Shown in pieces: positions 50,121 through 59,075 of a stretch of DNA of 64,000 nucleotides (position 1 is the first letter of the stretch; every line of letters begins with the position of its first letter). The stretch lies in contig NC_014923.1 of NCBI RefSeq assembly GCF_000185905.1, positions 3,061,501 through 3,125,500 of the forward strand, read 5' to 3'. The position numbers and the translations under genes were made by a program. The notes beneath the pieces were generated by a model. The model ran no database searches. It was given only the letters and a program-made list of their open reading frames with translations, and had not been told where the DNA came from. Source of the DNA: Mesorhizobium ciceri biovar biserrulae WSM1271 (GTDB taxonomy: Bacteria > Pseudomonadota > Alphaproteobacteria > Rhizobiales > Rhizobiaceae).

Positions 50121-51166
50121 GCCGCCGCCAGCGTTTGATCGCGACCAAGCCCCAGCGTGTCGCGCCAACATTCGCGCACGATCTTGGCGGCAGCGGCTTC
50201 CGCGGCGAACCAGCCGAAGGCCGAACCGTCCTGCGGCCACGCCACCGAGCGGACAGCCTCGGCCAGCAGTCTGTCCTCGCCCGCCGCCACGCCATCCCGT
50301 GTCAGCCAATGAACGTCGATGCCCGTGCCATTGTTGATCGCTTGTCTTTCACCATCATTGGCGATCTCGACGAAGGCGACGCCTTTTGTCCCGGCCGGTA
50401 GCGTCTCCAGCAGCCGAGCCAGCGCCGGCAAGCCGGTTTCGTCGGCGCCCATGACGTACCATTCTGCCTGCCGCACCGGACGGCCGACCGGGCCCATGAT
50501 GCCAACCTTCATGCTGGGCGCGGCCTGCATGGCCCAGGCGGAGCCGACGCTCTCGCCGGGATGGATCAGGAAGTCGACATCGATGATGCCCTTTTCCACG
50601 TCAAGCGCGCGGATGGTGTAGACGCGCGCCACCGGGCGCCGGTCGTCGGTGGGCCAGACCGGTAAGCCATTGCCGCCCAGCACCGGCCACAGCGGATCGG
50701 GGACGTCCCTGGTCGGAAACAGCATGCGGATATGCATGCCGCCGAACTTGGCGAAGCGCGAGAGGTTCTCGCCGGCCAGACGAATGCGGCGCATATGCGG
50801 AGTGAGGTCGCGAACATCGGTCACCACCATCTCGCGGAACTGGGCGAGGCTGGTTTCGCCTGAGAGATCGCCGGTCCAGACGATCTCGGGGTTTTCCTCC
50901 TTGGCGTAGACCTGTACGGCTGTGGCGAGCAGGTCCTTGATACGGGCGAGCCCGTCGCGGTCGGCAGCATAGGCCCGCATCACCAGCCGCTCCATGTCGA
51001 ACGAGGCGCCGCCGAAGGCAAAGCGGAAATCGATGCGCTGTCCCTGATGCGAAGCATCGGCCTCGAAGCTGCGCAGCCTGTCGGAGATGCTGTCCATGTA
51101 GTCCGGCAGACGCCGCAGGTTGAGCCGTGCCTCGCAGGCCAGTTCACGCACCGATGCTTCGTTCAT
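50081..51166 (-). CDS. Siderophore-interacting protein with N-terminal DUF2218
   Basis: A 361-residue protein. An N-terminal DUF2218 part (about 10-100) is followed by a FAD-binding ferric reductase-like domain (SIP/ViuB family) with the FAD motif RVYTIRALD and the NAD(P)-site MGADETGLPALARLLETLP. It would reduce ferric iron from siderophore or heme-linked sources inside the cell. It begins 3 bases after the stop of the heme receptor gene, so the two are co-transcribed. Confidence 0.9.
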   Translation of the reverse strand: MNEASVRELACEARLNLRRLPDYMDSISDRLRSFEADASHQGQRIDFRFAFGGASFDMERLVMRAYAADRDGLARIKDLLATAVQVYAKEENPEIVWTGDLSGETSLAQFREMVVTDVRDLTPHMRRIRLAGENLSRFAKFGGMHIRMLFPTRDVPDPLWPVLGGNGLPVWPTDDRRPVARVYTIRALDVEKGIIDVDFLIHPGESVGSAWAMQAAPSMKVGIMGPVGRPVRQAEWYVMGADETGLPALARLLETLPAGTKGVAFVEIANDGERQAINNGTGIDVHWLTRDGVAAGEDRLLAEAVRSVAWPQDGSAFGWFAAEAAAAKIVRECWRDTLGLGRDQTLAAAYWRRGSAGLMAG

Positions 51167-51168
51167 TG

Positions 51169-53295
51169 TCAGCCTCCCATCCTGCCGGTGAGGGCCACCT
51201 TGAAGGTGCGGCCCTTGCCCTGTTCTGTTGCCGCCGAGGTCGACCATGCGCTTTGCGGATCGGTGTAGGCGGTGTTGAATATGTTATCGACGCCGAAATC
51301 GAGCTTGAGGTTGTCGTTGACGCGCCAGTTGGCGAAGACATTGACCAGATCGAAACCGTCATCGACGACCGGCACGGCGTTGGGATTGGTGCGGCTGGTG
51401 CGGGTGATCTTGCCGACGCTGAGATATTGCGCGCCGACGGTGAGCTGGTCCTCCAGCATGCGGAAGCCGATCGTGGCCGAGAAGCGGTCGAGCGGCGTGT
51501 TGTTCAACGCCTGGCCGGAATAGACGCCGCTGACGACCTTGGCGTCGATCAGCGCGCCGGAGAGGTTCACGAAACCCCAGCCATAATCATTAACCATCTC
51601 GGCCTCTACGCCCTTCAGGCGTGCGTCGCCGATGTTGATTGCCGTGCGCGGCAGCACGGTGAGGTCGACGTCGATGTAATCCTCGACGTCAGTGTGGAAA
51701 ACGTTGACCTTGGCGCGCAGCCGATCACCCGCCGTCAGCACATCGTCATATTTCACGTTGACGCCGGCCTCCCAGTTCTTTGCCGTCTCGGGCTGCAGCA
51801 GAAGATTGGGCCGATATGTATCACCGCCGCCATGCGCGCCGCCGCCACGGAAGACATCCTGCAGACCCGGCGCCCGGTAGCCTTCGGAATAGGTGCCATA
51901 GAGCTGGAAGCCATCGAATGGCGTGACGCCGACGGTGAGGCGCGGCGACCAACGATCGCCGGAGATCGAGGCTTCCTGCGGTGACGGGATGCGCGTCTCG
52001 CCATCGAGCTGGTAGCCGTCATAGCGCATCGCCGCGATGACCTGCAGCCAGTCCCCGTAATCGCCCTGCCACTGCAGGAAGCCGCCATAGCCCTGCTGTT
52101 GGCCAGCGCCGAAATGCGCCGCTTCCGAGGAGGCCTCGAGATAGTAGTAGTCGAGTCCGTAGGTCAGCGTATGTGCTAGTCCCCAGACGTCGAACCGCGA
52201 GGAGTTCTTCACATTGAAACCTGTCGTGGCCACGTCGTAGAAGCGGAAATTGCCGATCGCCGAGGTCGGCCAGACCTGAGTGTGCTCGGCGCGGGTGCGG
52301 TTGTGATAGGCATTGGCGCTGAAGTCGATCAGCGCGTTGTCGTCGGGCTTCCAGGTGTAAGCGGCGGTGTAGGTCTGGTTGGTGGTGTCGGTGTCATAGC
52401 GGCTCAGGGTCGGCGAGGTCGAGCCGCTCGATCCGGTGATCTGGTCGTTGTAGCGCTGCAGGATGGCGCCGAGCTTCAGCTCATGGCCATCGGCCGGCCG
52501 CAACGTCGCCTTCAGATAGCCGCTGGTCACCCGCTCGCCGGTCCATGGCACGGTGTCGCCATTGCCATCGGTGTAGCTGTCGCGGTCGCGGTAGATGAGG
52601 TTGCCGATGATATCGGCATCGTCGCTGAAGCGGTAGGCACCGGTGGTGCTGGTGGTGAAGCCGTCGCCATTGTCCTCGTAGCCGAGCTTCTCGCTCAGCG
52701 CCCAGCGCTCATCCTTCTTGAGGAAATCGCCGGCATCCTTGGTCTCGAAGGAGACGACGCCGCCGATGCCGCCGGAACCATAGGCATTCGACACCGGACC
52801 GCGAATGACGGTGGCTTCCTTGATCAGGTCGGGTTCGACATAGAACGAGCCAGAGCCATGACCGACGCGCCAGTAGTCCTGGCGGGCGCCGTCGAGGGTG
52901 ACGACGACGCGGCCATATTGCTCCAGGCCGCGGATGTTGATGGCGGTTGCGGGATCGTCGCCATTCATCGAGGCAGCGACGCCCGGTGTGGTGCGGAAGA
53001 TGTCGGCGGCTGTGTCGGGCTGGATGCGGTCGAGTTCGTCCTGATCGACGGCGCTGATGGCGGCCATCGATTCGATCACCGCCGTTTTGATCATCGTTGC
53101 CGAGATGGTGATCACGTCGAGCATCGTCGCCGGCTGGTTCTGCGCGACACTGGCCGGCGCCAGGCGGCCGGTCTTGGCGGCGGCCTTTTTCTCCCGGTCC
53201 TGTTCCTGCGCGCTGGCAAGAGGCACGGCGCAGAGGCCGAGCACGAAGGCGAGCGCCGTGCTCGCCATCAATGTCGTGTTTGTTGTCGTTGTCAT
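51169..53295 (-). CDS. TonB-dependent heme receptor
   Basis: A 708-residue outer-membrane protein: signal peptide (STALAFVLGLCAVPLASAQ), an N-terminal plug (DVITISATMIKTAVIESMAAISAVDQDELDRIQ... AINIRGLEQYGRVVVTLDG) and a 22-strand barrel ending FKVALTGRMGG. The FRAP-like box GYRAPGLQDVF and the NPNL-like YRPNLLLQPE mark it as a heme/hemoglobin receptor of the HmuR/ShmR kind. The ATG at 53295 is chosen by its GGGGG leader; longer starts overlap the promoter. It is divergent from a hemin-binding protein gene. Confidence 0.88.
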   Translation of the reverse strand: MTTTTNTTLMASTALAFVLGLCAVPLASAQEQDREKKAAAKTGRLAPASVAQNQPATMLDVITISATMIKTAVIESMAAISAVDQDELDRIQPDTAADIFRTTPGVAASMNGDDPATAINIRGLEQYGRVVVTLDGARQDYWRVGHGSGSFYVEPDLIKEATVIRGPVSNAYGSGGIGGVVSFETKDAGDFLKKDERWALSEKLGYEDNGDGFTTSTTGAYRFSDDADIIGNLIYRDRDSYTDGNGDTVPWTGERVTSGYLKATLRPADGHELKLGAILQRYNDQITGSSGSTSPTLSRYDTDTTNQTYTAAYTWKPDDNALIDFSANAYHNRTRAEHTQVWPTSAIGNFRFYDVATTGFNVKNSSRFDVWGLAHTLTYGLDYYYLEASSEAAHFGAGQQQGYGGFLQWQGDYGDWLQVIAAMRYDGYQLDGETRIPSPQEASISGDRWSPRLTVGVTPFDGFQLYGTYSEGYRAPGLQDVFRGGGAHGGGDTYRPNLLLQPETAKNWEAGVNVKYDDVLTAGDRLRAKVNVFHTDVEDYIDVDLTVLPRTAINIGDARLKGVEAEMVNDYGWGFVNLSGALIDAKVVSGVYSGQALNNTPLDRFSATIGFRMLEDQLTVGAQYLSVGKITRTSRTNPNAVPVVDDGFDLVNVFANWRVNDNLKLDFGVDNIFNTAYTDPQSAWSTSAATEQGKGRTFKVALTGRMGG

Positions 53296-53405
53296 GCAGC
53301 CCCCAAGCAAAAGCAAAACTGCTGGCGGTGGCTGAGCGGCCTTGGCTGGCATTATTGAAAATCCCTCGACCAGGCAGGTCAGGGCACGGGTCACATATTA
53401 AAACA

Positions 53406-53420
53406 TGATGACATAAGTCA
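53406..53420. promoter_or_regulatory. IRO box (RirA-type iron-responsive element)
   Basis: TGA-N9-TCA (TGATGACATAAGTCA), the consensus described for RirA-controlled rhizobial iron genes. It lies in the AT-rich gap between the heme receptor and hmuT and could control both. An AT-rich TTTAAATTTATAG element beside it may be a -10 or Irr-like site. Confidence 0.7.
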
Positions 53421-53475
53421 ACTTTAAATTTATAGCCGACCATCCTCGAAAAGCATCTGGCACGGGAACAGCGGC

Positions 53476-54420
53476 ATGGTCGGCAGTTTAGGCGAAGGCA
53501 AGACGATCCACTGGTCGCAACCGGGCAGGATCGCGGCGGTGCTGCTTCTGGCACTGTCGGTGCTGGTGCCTTCCTGCGGCTTCAAGGCGCTGGCCGCCGA
53601 GACCGTTGTCGATGCGCTGGGGCGAACCGTCGTGCCGGGCGCGGCGACCCGGATCGTGACGCTCGGTTCCGACGTCACCGAGATCGTCCACGCGCTGGGC
53701 GCCGGCGGGCGAATCGTCGCTATAGATCGCGGCAGCAAATATCCGCCTGAAGTCGCGCAAAAACCCAATGTCGGCTACCGCCGCCAGCTTTCGGTCGAGG
53801 GGCTGGCCAGCCTGCGTCCCGACCTGATCCTGGCCGCAGAAGACAGCGGGCCTCCTGAAGCGGTCGAGGTGCTGAAGTCGCTGGCAATCCCGATCGTCTT
53901 GGTCCCGCAGGACAACAGCCCGCAAGGCATCGAGCACAAGATCACGTTGATCGCCGCCAGCCTTGGGCTCGAGGACAAGGGCAAGGCGGTGTCCGCCGAG
54001 GTGCTCACCGCCTTTCAGGCTGCCGCGGATCTGGCGTCGCAAATTCCGCCGGAGCGGCGCAAGAAGGTGGTGTTCTTCCATGGCCTGGTACGTCTGAGCG
54101 CTGCCGGCGCGGGTACTTCTGCCGACGCCATCATCCGCTACGCCGGCGGCCTCAACCCTATGGACATCGTACAGGGCTACAAGGCGGCGTCGGAGGAAAA
54201 ACTGATCGAGATGGCGCCTGACGTCATCCTGATGATGAGCGACGGCAAGGGCGGGCCGTCGGCCGAGCTGGTGTTCGGCAACCGCGCGCTGGCGGCAACG
54301 CCGGCGGCAGCCAACAAGGCGCTGGTCGTGCTCGACGGCGCCTACATGATCGGCTTCGGCCCGCGCACATCGGATGCGATCCGCGACCTGGCGAAAGCGC
54401 TCTATCCGGAAGGGGAATGA
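53476..54420 (+). CDS. hmuT: Periplasmic hemin-binding protein HmuT
   Basis: A 314-residue binding protein with a signal peptide (VLLLALSVLVPSCGFKALAAE). The cluster A-2-type fold shows VVDALGRTVVPGAATRIVTLGSDVTEIVHALGAGGRIVAIDRGSKYP and the conserved NVGYRRQLSVEGLASLRPDLIL, both characteristic of HmuT. It passes heme from the receptor to an HmuUV importer, whose genes are not in this stretch. Confidence 0.92.
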   Translation: MVGSLGEGKTIHWSQPGRIAAVLLLALSVLVPSCGFKALAAETVVDALGRTVVPGAATRIVTLGSDVTEIVHALGAGGRIVAIDRGSKYPPEVAQKPNVGYRRQLSVEGLASLRPDLILAAEDSGPPEAVEVLKSLAIPIVLVPQDNSPQGIEHKITLIAASLGLEDKGKAVSAEVLTAFQAAADLASQIPPERRKKVVFFHGLVRLSAAGAGTSADAIIRYAGGLNPMDIVQGYKAASEEKLIEMAPDVILMMSDGKGGPSAELVFGNRALAATPAAANKALVVLDGAYMIGFGPRTSDAIRDLAKALYPEGE

Positions 54421-54700
54421 CGTCGCGAAAATCGCAAGACGGTTCGGCTGGGCAGTACAATTTCGTCGCCGAACCCCGTTGCGCTTCATAAATGCTGTCC
54501 GTCCGGATTTCTCCGGATCGGCTTCCGCCCGAACAAACTTGGCGGCTCGGCCTGAAACATTGGCACGATATTCTAAGCCGCGCGGTTGACCGTGAATGCG
54601 CTCTCCAGCCTATAATTATACTAAATTCATAGACTAACTGCGAACGCTCGGAGCGCTCGCATCTTGGCCTGTGAAAATGGTTGCACAAGGGAGCGCATCG
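54421..54700 (+). promoter_or_regulatory. Leader of the AprA/SsuBCA-like operon
   Basis: About 280 bases without a gene. An AT-rich stretch (54610-54635, CTATAATTATACTAAATTC) includes TATAAT and probably the promoter. No riboswitch is recognised. A repeated GAGCGCTC-type palindrome (GGAGCGCTC near 54652) lies after it. Confidence 0.45.
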
Positions 54701-55297
54701 ATGCCGAAAACAGAGTCCAATCCGGTCGACCTCGGCACCAGGGCCGCCGACTTCCTGCTGCCCGACGCGCAAGGTGTGCTGCACCGCCTTGCCGATTTCG
54801 ACGCCAAGCCGGCCTTGCTCGTCGCTTTCATCTCCAACCGCTGCCCGTTCGTCGTGCTGATCCGCGAGCAGCTTGCCGCTTTCGCCAGGGATTACGCCGG
54901 CAAGGGGCTGCAGGTGGTGGCGATCAACGCCAACGACCACGAGGCGCATCCGGAGGAGACGCTCGCCCGCATCGGCGAGGAGGCCGAAAAATTCGGCTAT
55001 TCCTTCCCCTATCTCAAGGATGCGTCGCAGCAGACGGCGAAAGCCTATGGCGCGGCTTGCACGCCCGACTTCTTCCTGTTCGGCACTGACCGGCGGCTCG
55101 CCTATCACGGCCAGTTCGACGATGCACGGCCGGGCAACGGCAAGCCGGTGACGGGTGCCGATCTGCGCGCGGCGGTCGATACGGTGCTGGAGGGCGGCAG
55201 GCCCACTGCCAGCCAGGCGCCGTCGATCGGCTGCAACATCAAGTGGAGCGCGGGCAACGAGCCGGTGTGGTCTTCCAGCGCGGCCCGCGCGGCCTAG
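54701..55297 (+). CDS. Thioredoxin-fold peroxiredoxin-like protein
   Basis: A 198-residue protein of the AhpC/TSA-Redoxin kind (thioredoxin family YbbN/ResA-like). The strand pattern LGTRAADFLLPDAQG, ALLVAFISNRCPFVVLIREQLAAFA is clear; a cysteine sits in SNRCPFV where Trx has WCxxC, so it has one active cysteine. GCNIKWSAGNEP near the end adds another, typical of a group with C-terminal GCxIKW. It starts the operon with a flavoprotein/ferredoxin pair. Confidence 0.85.
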   Translation: MPKTESNPVDLGTRAADFLLPDAQGVLHRLADFDAKPALLVAFISNRCPFVVLIREQLAAFARDYAGKGLQVVAINANDHEAHPEETLARIGEEAEKFGYSFPYLKDASQQTAKAYGAACTPDFFLFGTDRRLAYHGQFDDARPGNGKPVTGADLRAAVDTVLEGGRPTASQAPSIGCNIKWSAGNEPVWSSSAARAA

Positions 55298-55328
55298 CGC
55301 CTGCTTCGACTTTATTCGCCAGGTCTCC

Positions 55329-56954
55329 ATGCCCAAGCCGCAAAAATCCGCTTCCGACAGCTTGCTGCTCCAGGCCGACGTGCTGGTGCTGGGCGGCGGT
55401 CCGTCGGCAGCTTGGGCAGCAGTCGCTGCGGCCGAGGCCAGCGCCAAGGTGGTGCTGGCCGACAAGGGCTATCTCGGCACCAGCGGCGCCACCGCGCCGT
55501 CCAACACCGGCACCTGGTGCGTGCCGCCGGGCGACAACAGGCATGCCGTGGTCGAGCGACGCTGGCAGCGCACCGGCGACCTCGCCGACCCGCGCTGGAT
55601 GCTGCGCTGCGTTGACACCGCCTACCGCAACCTGCTCAGGCTCTCCGAATGGGGCTATCCCTTCCCGAGCGAGGATGACGGCCGGCTCTACATCGCCAAT
55701 CTGCGCGGCCCGGACTACATGCGCTTCATGCGCCGCCGCGTGCTTTTGGCCGGCGTCACCGTCCTCGACCATCATCCCGCGCTCGAACTTTTGTCGGACG
55801 GCGATGCCATCGTCGGCGCCGCCGGTGTCGCCAGGCAGATCGGCCAGGATTGGCGCGTCGACGCCAACGCGGTGGTGCTGGCGACCGGTGGCTGCGCTTT
55901 CCGCGAGCGCATCCTCGGCGCGACCGGGCTGACCGGCGACGGCTATCTGATGGCGGCGGAGGCCGGCGCCAGCCTGTCGGGCATGGAGTTCACCGGCAAA
56001 TACACGCTGGCGCCCTACGGCTCCTCGTTGAACAAGGGGCTGCCGTTCCGCTGGGCGTCGTTCCATCGCGAAGATGGCTCACCGATCGTCGGGCCGACCG
56101 GCGAGCCGTTGCGCAACGGCATCGGCGACCGCGAGGAGGAAGTGGCGCGCGCGCTGATCGACGGCCCGGTCTACGCGCGGCTCGATCAGGCCGAACCAGC
56201 GCTGCAGGGCTGGCTGCGCCAGGGCCAGCCGAATTGCTTCGTGCCCTATGACCGCGCCGGCATCGACCCTTTCAGCGAGCTGTTCCGCATCACCCTGCGC
56301 GCCGAAGGCACGGTGCGCGGCACGGGCGGCATAGACATCGTCTCCGACGATTGCGCCACCGGCGTACCCGGCCTCTATGTCGCCGGCGACGCGGCCAGCC
56401 GCGAGATCATGACCGGTGCGGTGTCGGGCGGCGGCGCCGTCAATTCGTCCTGGGCGCTGGCCAGCGGCTGGTGGGCGGGCAAGGGCGCTTCGACCCATGC
56501 CAAGCGCCGGACCGGCAAGGCATTCCGCACTGAGGTGCAGTCGCTTGGCCAGGCTGGATTACGTCCTGCATCATCGCCGCGCGTCGACATCTCGGCAGGC
56601 GAAGTCATCGAGGCGGTGCGCAGTGAGGTGACGCCGCTCGACAAGAATTTCTTCCGCACCGGCGAAGGCCTGGAGAAAAGCGGCGAGCGGTTGGAGAGTG
56701 TCTGGCGCGACGTGCGCGACCATCTGCAAGGCGACGGGCTGGATAGGGTCCGTACCCGAGAGGCAGCTTCGATCGCCGCCGCCGGGCGCTGGTCCGTGGC
56801 CGCAGCGCTGCACCGCACCGAGAGCCGCGGTATGCATCGCCGCACCGATTTGCCGGGCAAGAGCCCGGCCTTCGCGCACCGGCTGGTCATCACCGGTGTG
56901 GATGCGTTCCGCATCGCAGGCGCGCCTGAGCGGCTGGCGGAGCTGGCGTCATGA
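55329..56954 (+). CDS. AprA/FrdA-like FAD-dependent oxidoreductase
   Basis: A 541-residue flavoprotein of the succinate dehydrogenase/fumarate reductase superfamily, closest in form to adenylylsulfate reductase AprA. The FAD site is VLVLGGGPSAAWAAVAAAEA (about 18-37) and DKGYLGTSGATAPSNTGTW; VLATGGCAFRERILGATGLTGDGYLMAAEAG, then GLYVAGDAASREIMTGAVSGGGAVNSSW, complete it. The C-terminal RTESRGMHRRTDLPG carries a catalytic-type Arg/His. A ferredoxin gene overlaps it, so electrons flow through iron-sulfur clusters. With a sulfonate-type importer next to it, an organosulfur substrate is likely. Confidence 0.87.
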   Translation: MPKPQKSASDSLLLQADVLVLGGGPSAAWAAVAAAEASAKVVLADKGYLGTSGATAPSNTGTWCVPPGDNRHAVVERRWQRTGDLADPRWMLRCVDTAYRNLLRLSEWGYPFPSEDDGRLYIANLRGPDYMRFMRRRVLLAGVTVLDHHPALELLSDGDAIVGAAGVARQIGQDWRVDANAVVLATGGCAFRERILGATGLTGDGYLMAAEAGASLSGMEFTGKYTLAPYGSSLNKGLPFRWASFHREDGSPIVGPTGEPLRNGIGDREEEVARALIDGPVYARLDQAEPALQGWLRQGQPNCFVPYDRAGIDPFSELFRITLRAEGTVRGTGGIDIVSDDCATGVPGLYVAGDAASREIMTGAVSGGGAVNSSWALASGWWAGKGASTHAKRRTGKAFRTEVQSLGQAGLRPASSPRVDISAGEVIEAVRSEVTPLDKNFFRTGEGLEKSGERLESVWRDVRDHLQGDGLDRVRTREAASIAAAGRWSVAAALHRTESRGMHRRTDLPGKSPAFAHRLVITGVDAFRIAGAPERLAELAS

Positions 56955-57277
56955 TCGAGATCGTCTCGGCCACGCGCTGCGTCGAATGCGACATCTGCGT
57001 CAAGGTGTGCCCGGCCAACGTCTTCGACGCGACCGAGAGCGGCGTGCCGGTGATCGCCCGCCAGGAGGACTGCCAGACCTGCTTCCTGTGCGAGATCTAC
57101 TGCCCGACCGACGCGCTCTATGTGGCCGAGTTCGCCGAAGGGCCGACCGGCATCACGGAAGCTCAGGCCGACGCCCGACAACTGTTTGGCTCCTATGCCC
57201 GCGCGCTCGGCTGGAAGCGCGGCAAGGCCGGCGGCTCGGAATTCGACCCGACGCACCGCATTCGCGTGGCGCAGTGA
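56951..57277 (+). CDS. AprB-like 2[4Fe-4S] ferredoxin
   Basis: A 108-residue ferredoxin. Two complete C-X2-C-X2-C-X3-C-P motifs are seen: C10, C13, C16, C20 and C41, C44, C47, C51. A C-terminal helical part (residues 60-108) follows, as in AprB-like partners. It overlaps the flavoprotein stop (ATGA) and is its likely electron partner. Confidence 0.92.
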   Translation: MIEIVSATRCVECDICVKVCPANVFDATESGVPVIARQEDCQTCFLCEIYCPTDALYVAEFAEGPTGITEAQADARQLFGSYARALGWKRGKAGGSEFDPTHRIRVAQ

Positions 57278-57294
57278 ACCGATCGGAGACAGAT

Positions 57295-58131
57295 ATGGAC
57301 CGTATCGTCGTCAGCGACATCAGCAAGACCTTCCAGCTCAAGCCGGGGCAGTTCGTCACCGTCGATGGCGAGGCGACCGACCGCGTCACCGTGCTCGACG
57401 GCGTTGACCTCTCGATCCGTAAGGGCGAGTTCATCACGCTGGTCGGCCCCAGCGGCTCGGGCAAGTCGGTGCTGCTCGACATCATTGGCGGGCTGACGCA
57501 GGCGACCGGCGGCGACGTCAAGCTCGATGGCCGGCGCATCACCAGGCCCGACCCGAAGACCGGCTATGTTTTCCAGCAATATGCGCTGTTTCCCTGGCGC
57601 ACGGCGCTCGCCAACATCGAATATGCGCTGGAAGTGCGCGGCGTGGCCAAGGCTGAGCGCACGGCGACGGCCCGCCATCTGTTGTCGCTGTTCGGCCTTG
57701 CCGGCTTCGAGGACCGTTTTCCCAACCAGCTGTCCGGCGGCATGCAGCAGCGTGTGGCGATCGCGCGTGCGCTGGCCAGCAACCCGGAAGTGTTGCTGAT
57801 GGATGAGCCGTTCGCGGCGCTCGACCAGCAGACGCGCGAGCTTCTGCAAGGCGAGCTGCTGCGGATCTGGGGCAAGATCAACACGACTGTCATTTTCGTC
57901 ACCCACTCGATCGACGAGGCGATCTTCCTCGCCGACCGGGTGGTGGTGATGACGGCGCGGCCGGGCGCGGTGAAGGAGATCATCGATATCGACCTGCCAC
58001 GGCCGCGCGACGGCGACATCCGCGCCAGCGCCGAATTCAATCTATATCGCGCTCGCGTCTGGGACGTGCTGCGCGACGAGGTCAACAAGGCGCAGAAGGA
58101 CTGGACTCTGTCGCCAGCCTTCAGTCACTGA
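57295..58131 (+). CDS. SsuB/TauB-like ABC transporter ATPase
   Basis: A 278-residue ATPase. Walker A GPSGSGKS (51-58), Q-loop VFQQYALFPWRTALANI, signature LSGGMQQR and Walker B VLLMDEPFAALDQQT are intact. FPW after the Q-loop is typical of sulfonate/nitrate/taurine importers. An insert near residues 13-30 (QLKPGQFVTVDGEATDR) before the first strand pair is unusual. GGAGACAG precedes the ATG. Confidence 0.92.
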   Translation: MDRIVVSDISKTFQLKPGQFVTVDGEATDRVTVLDGVDLSIRKGEFITLVGPSGSGKSVLLDIIGGLTQATGGDVKLDGRRITRPDPKTGYVFQQYALFPWRTALANIEYALEVRGVAKAERTATARHLLSLFGLAGFEDRFPNQLSGGMQQRVAIARALASNPEVLLMDEPFAALDQQTRELLQGELLRIWGKINTTVIFVTHSIDEAIFLADRVVVMTARPGAVKEIIDIDLPRPRDGDIRASAEFNLYRARVWDVLRDEVNKAQKDWTLSPAFSH

Positions 58132-58143
58132 GGAACTGGACCC

Positions 58144-59039
58144 ATGGCCTATCTGACCGAGAAGTTTGGCTCCGCTGGAGCGCTCCACCTGTTTGCCGGC
58201 GCTGGCGAAACGGTAGCCGCCGCCAGGTCCCCGCCATCAAGGCCAACGCCAAGATCCGGAGCAAGAAAGCGAGCCACGGCACATTCCTCTATGGCTTGCC
58301 GCTGCTCGGCCTGTTCTTCCTGCTGTGGGAGATCGCGCCCCGGCTCGGCTGGCTGAACCGCATCTTCTTTCCGCCGCTGAGCGAGGTGCTGGTCGCCTGG
58401 TGGGCGCTGCTCGCTTCGGGCGTGCTGATCGAGCATATCGGCATAAGCCTGCAGCGTGCCGCGATCGGCTTCGCACTCGGCGTGGTGGTGGCCATCCCGC
58501 TCGGTCTGTTGATGGGGCGCTATTCGCTGTTCGAGAAGGTTTCCGACCTTTTGGTGCAGACGCTGCGCAACACCTCGCAATTCGCACTGCTGCCGGTGTT
58601 CATCCTGCTGCTCGGCATCGGCGAGGAATCGAAGGTCGCGATCACCTTCTACTCCTCGGTTTTCTTTCTCCTCGTCAACACGATCAGCGGCGTCAAGTCG
58701 GTCGATCCGCTGCTCATCAAGGCGGCGCGCTCGATGGGCACGTCCGACTTCGACCTGTTCCGGAAAGTCATCCTGCCGGCCAGCATTCCCTCGATCGTCG
58801 CCGGCGCTCGGCTGGCGGTGAAATCCTCGCTGTTCGCGGTCATCGGCGCCGAGATGCTGGCGGCCAAATCCGGCCTCGGTTTCCTCATCCAGAATTCGCA
58901 GCTGATGATGGAAACGGCCGACATGTATGCCGGCATCCTGACGCTCACCGTCATCGGCCTGACCGTCAATTACCTGCTCGTCTGGTTCGAGCGCTGGGCA
59001 ACAGCCTGGAAGGGCCAGTCCGAGACCTCGCTCATTTAA
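58144..59039 (+). pseudogene. SsuC/TauC-like ABC permease with one-base frameshift
   Basis: The ATG frame reads MAYLTEKFGSAGALHLFAGAGETVAAAR, then shifts near 58226; the next frame goes on VPAIKANAKIRSKKASHGTFLYGLPLLGLFFLLWE. Adding one G after AGG restores a 298-residue permease. The remaining part is intact: six helices and the EAA loop LLIKAARSMGTSDFDLFRKVILPASIPSIVAGARL. A TTG at 58296 could start a shorter protein that keeps all helices. Either recent damage or a sequence error. Confidence 0.85.
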
Positions 59040-59075
59040 GCGGCCCCATTCATTCCAAACAGGAAGGATTTTCCC

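Noticed and set aside
52282..53358. 358-codon frame opposite the heme receptor gene
   Set aside because: Val/Ala/Gly/Asp-rich antisense frame; the receptor reading has all family motifs.
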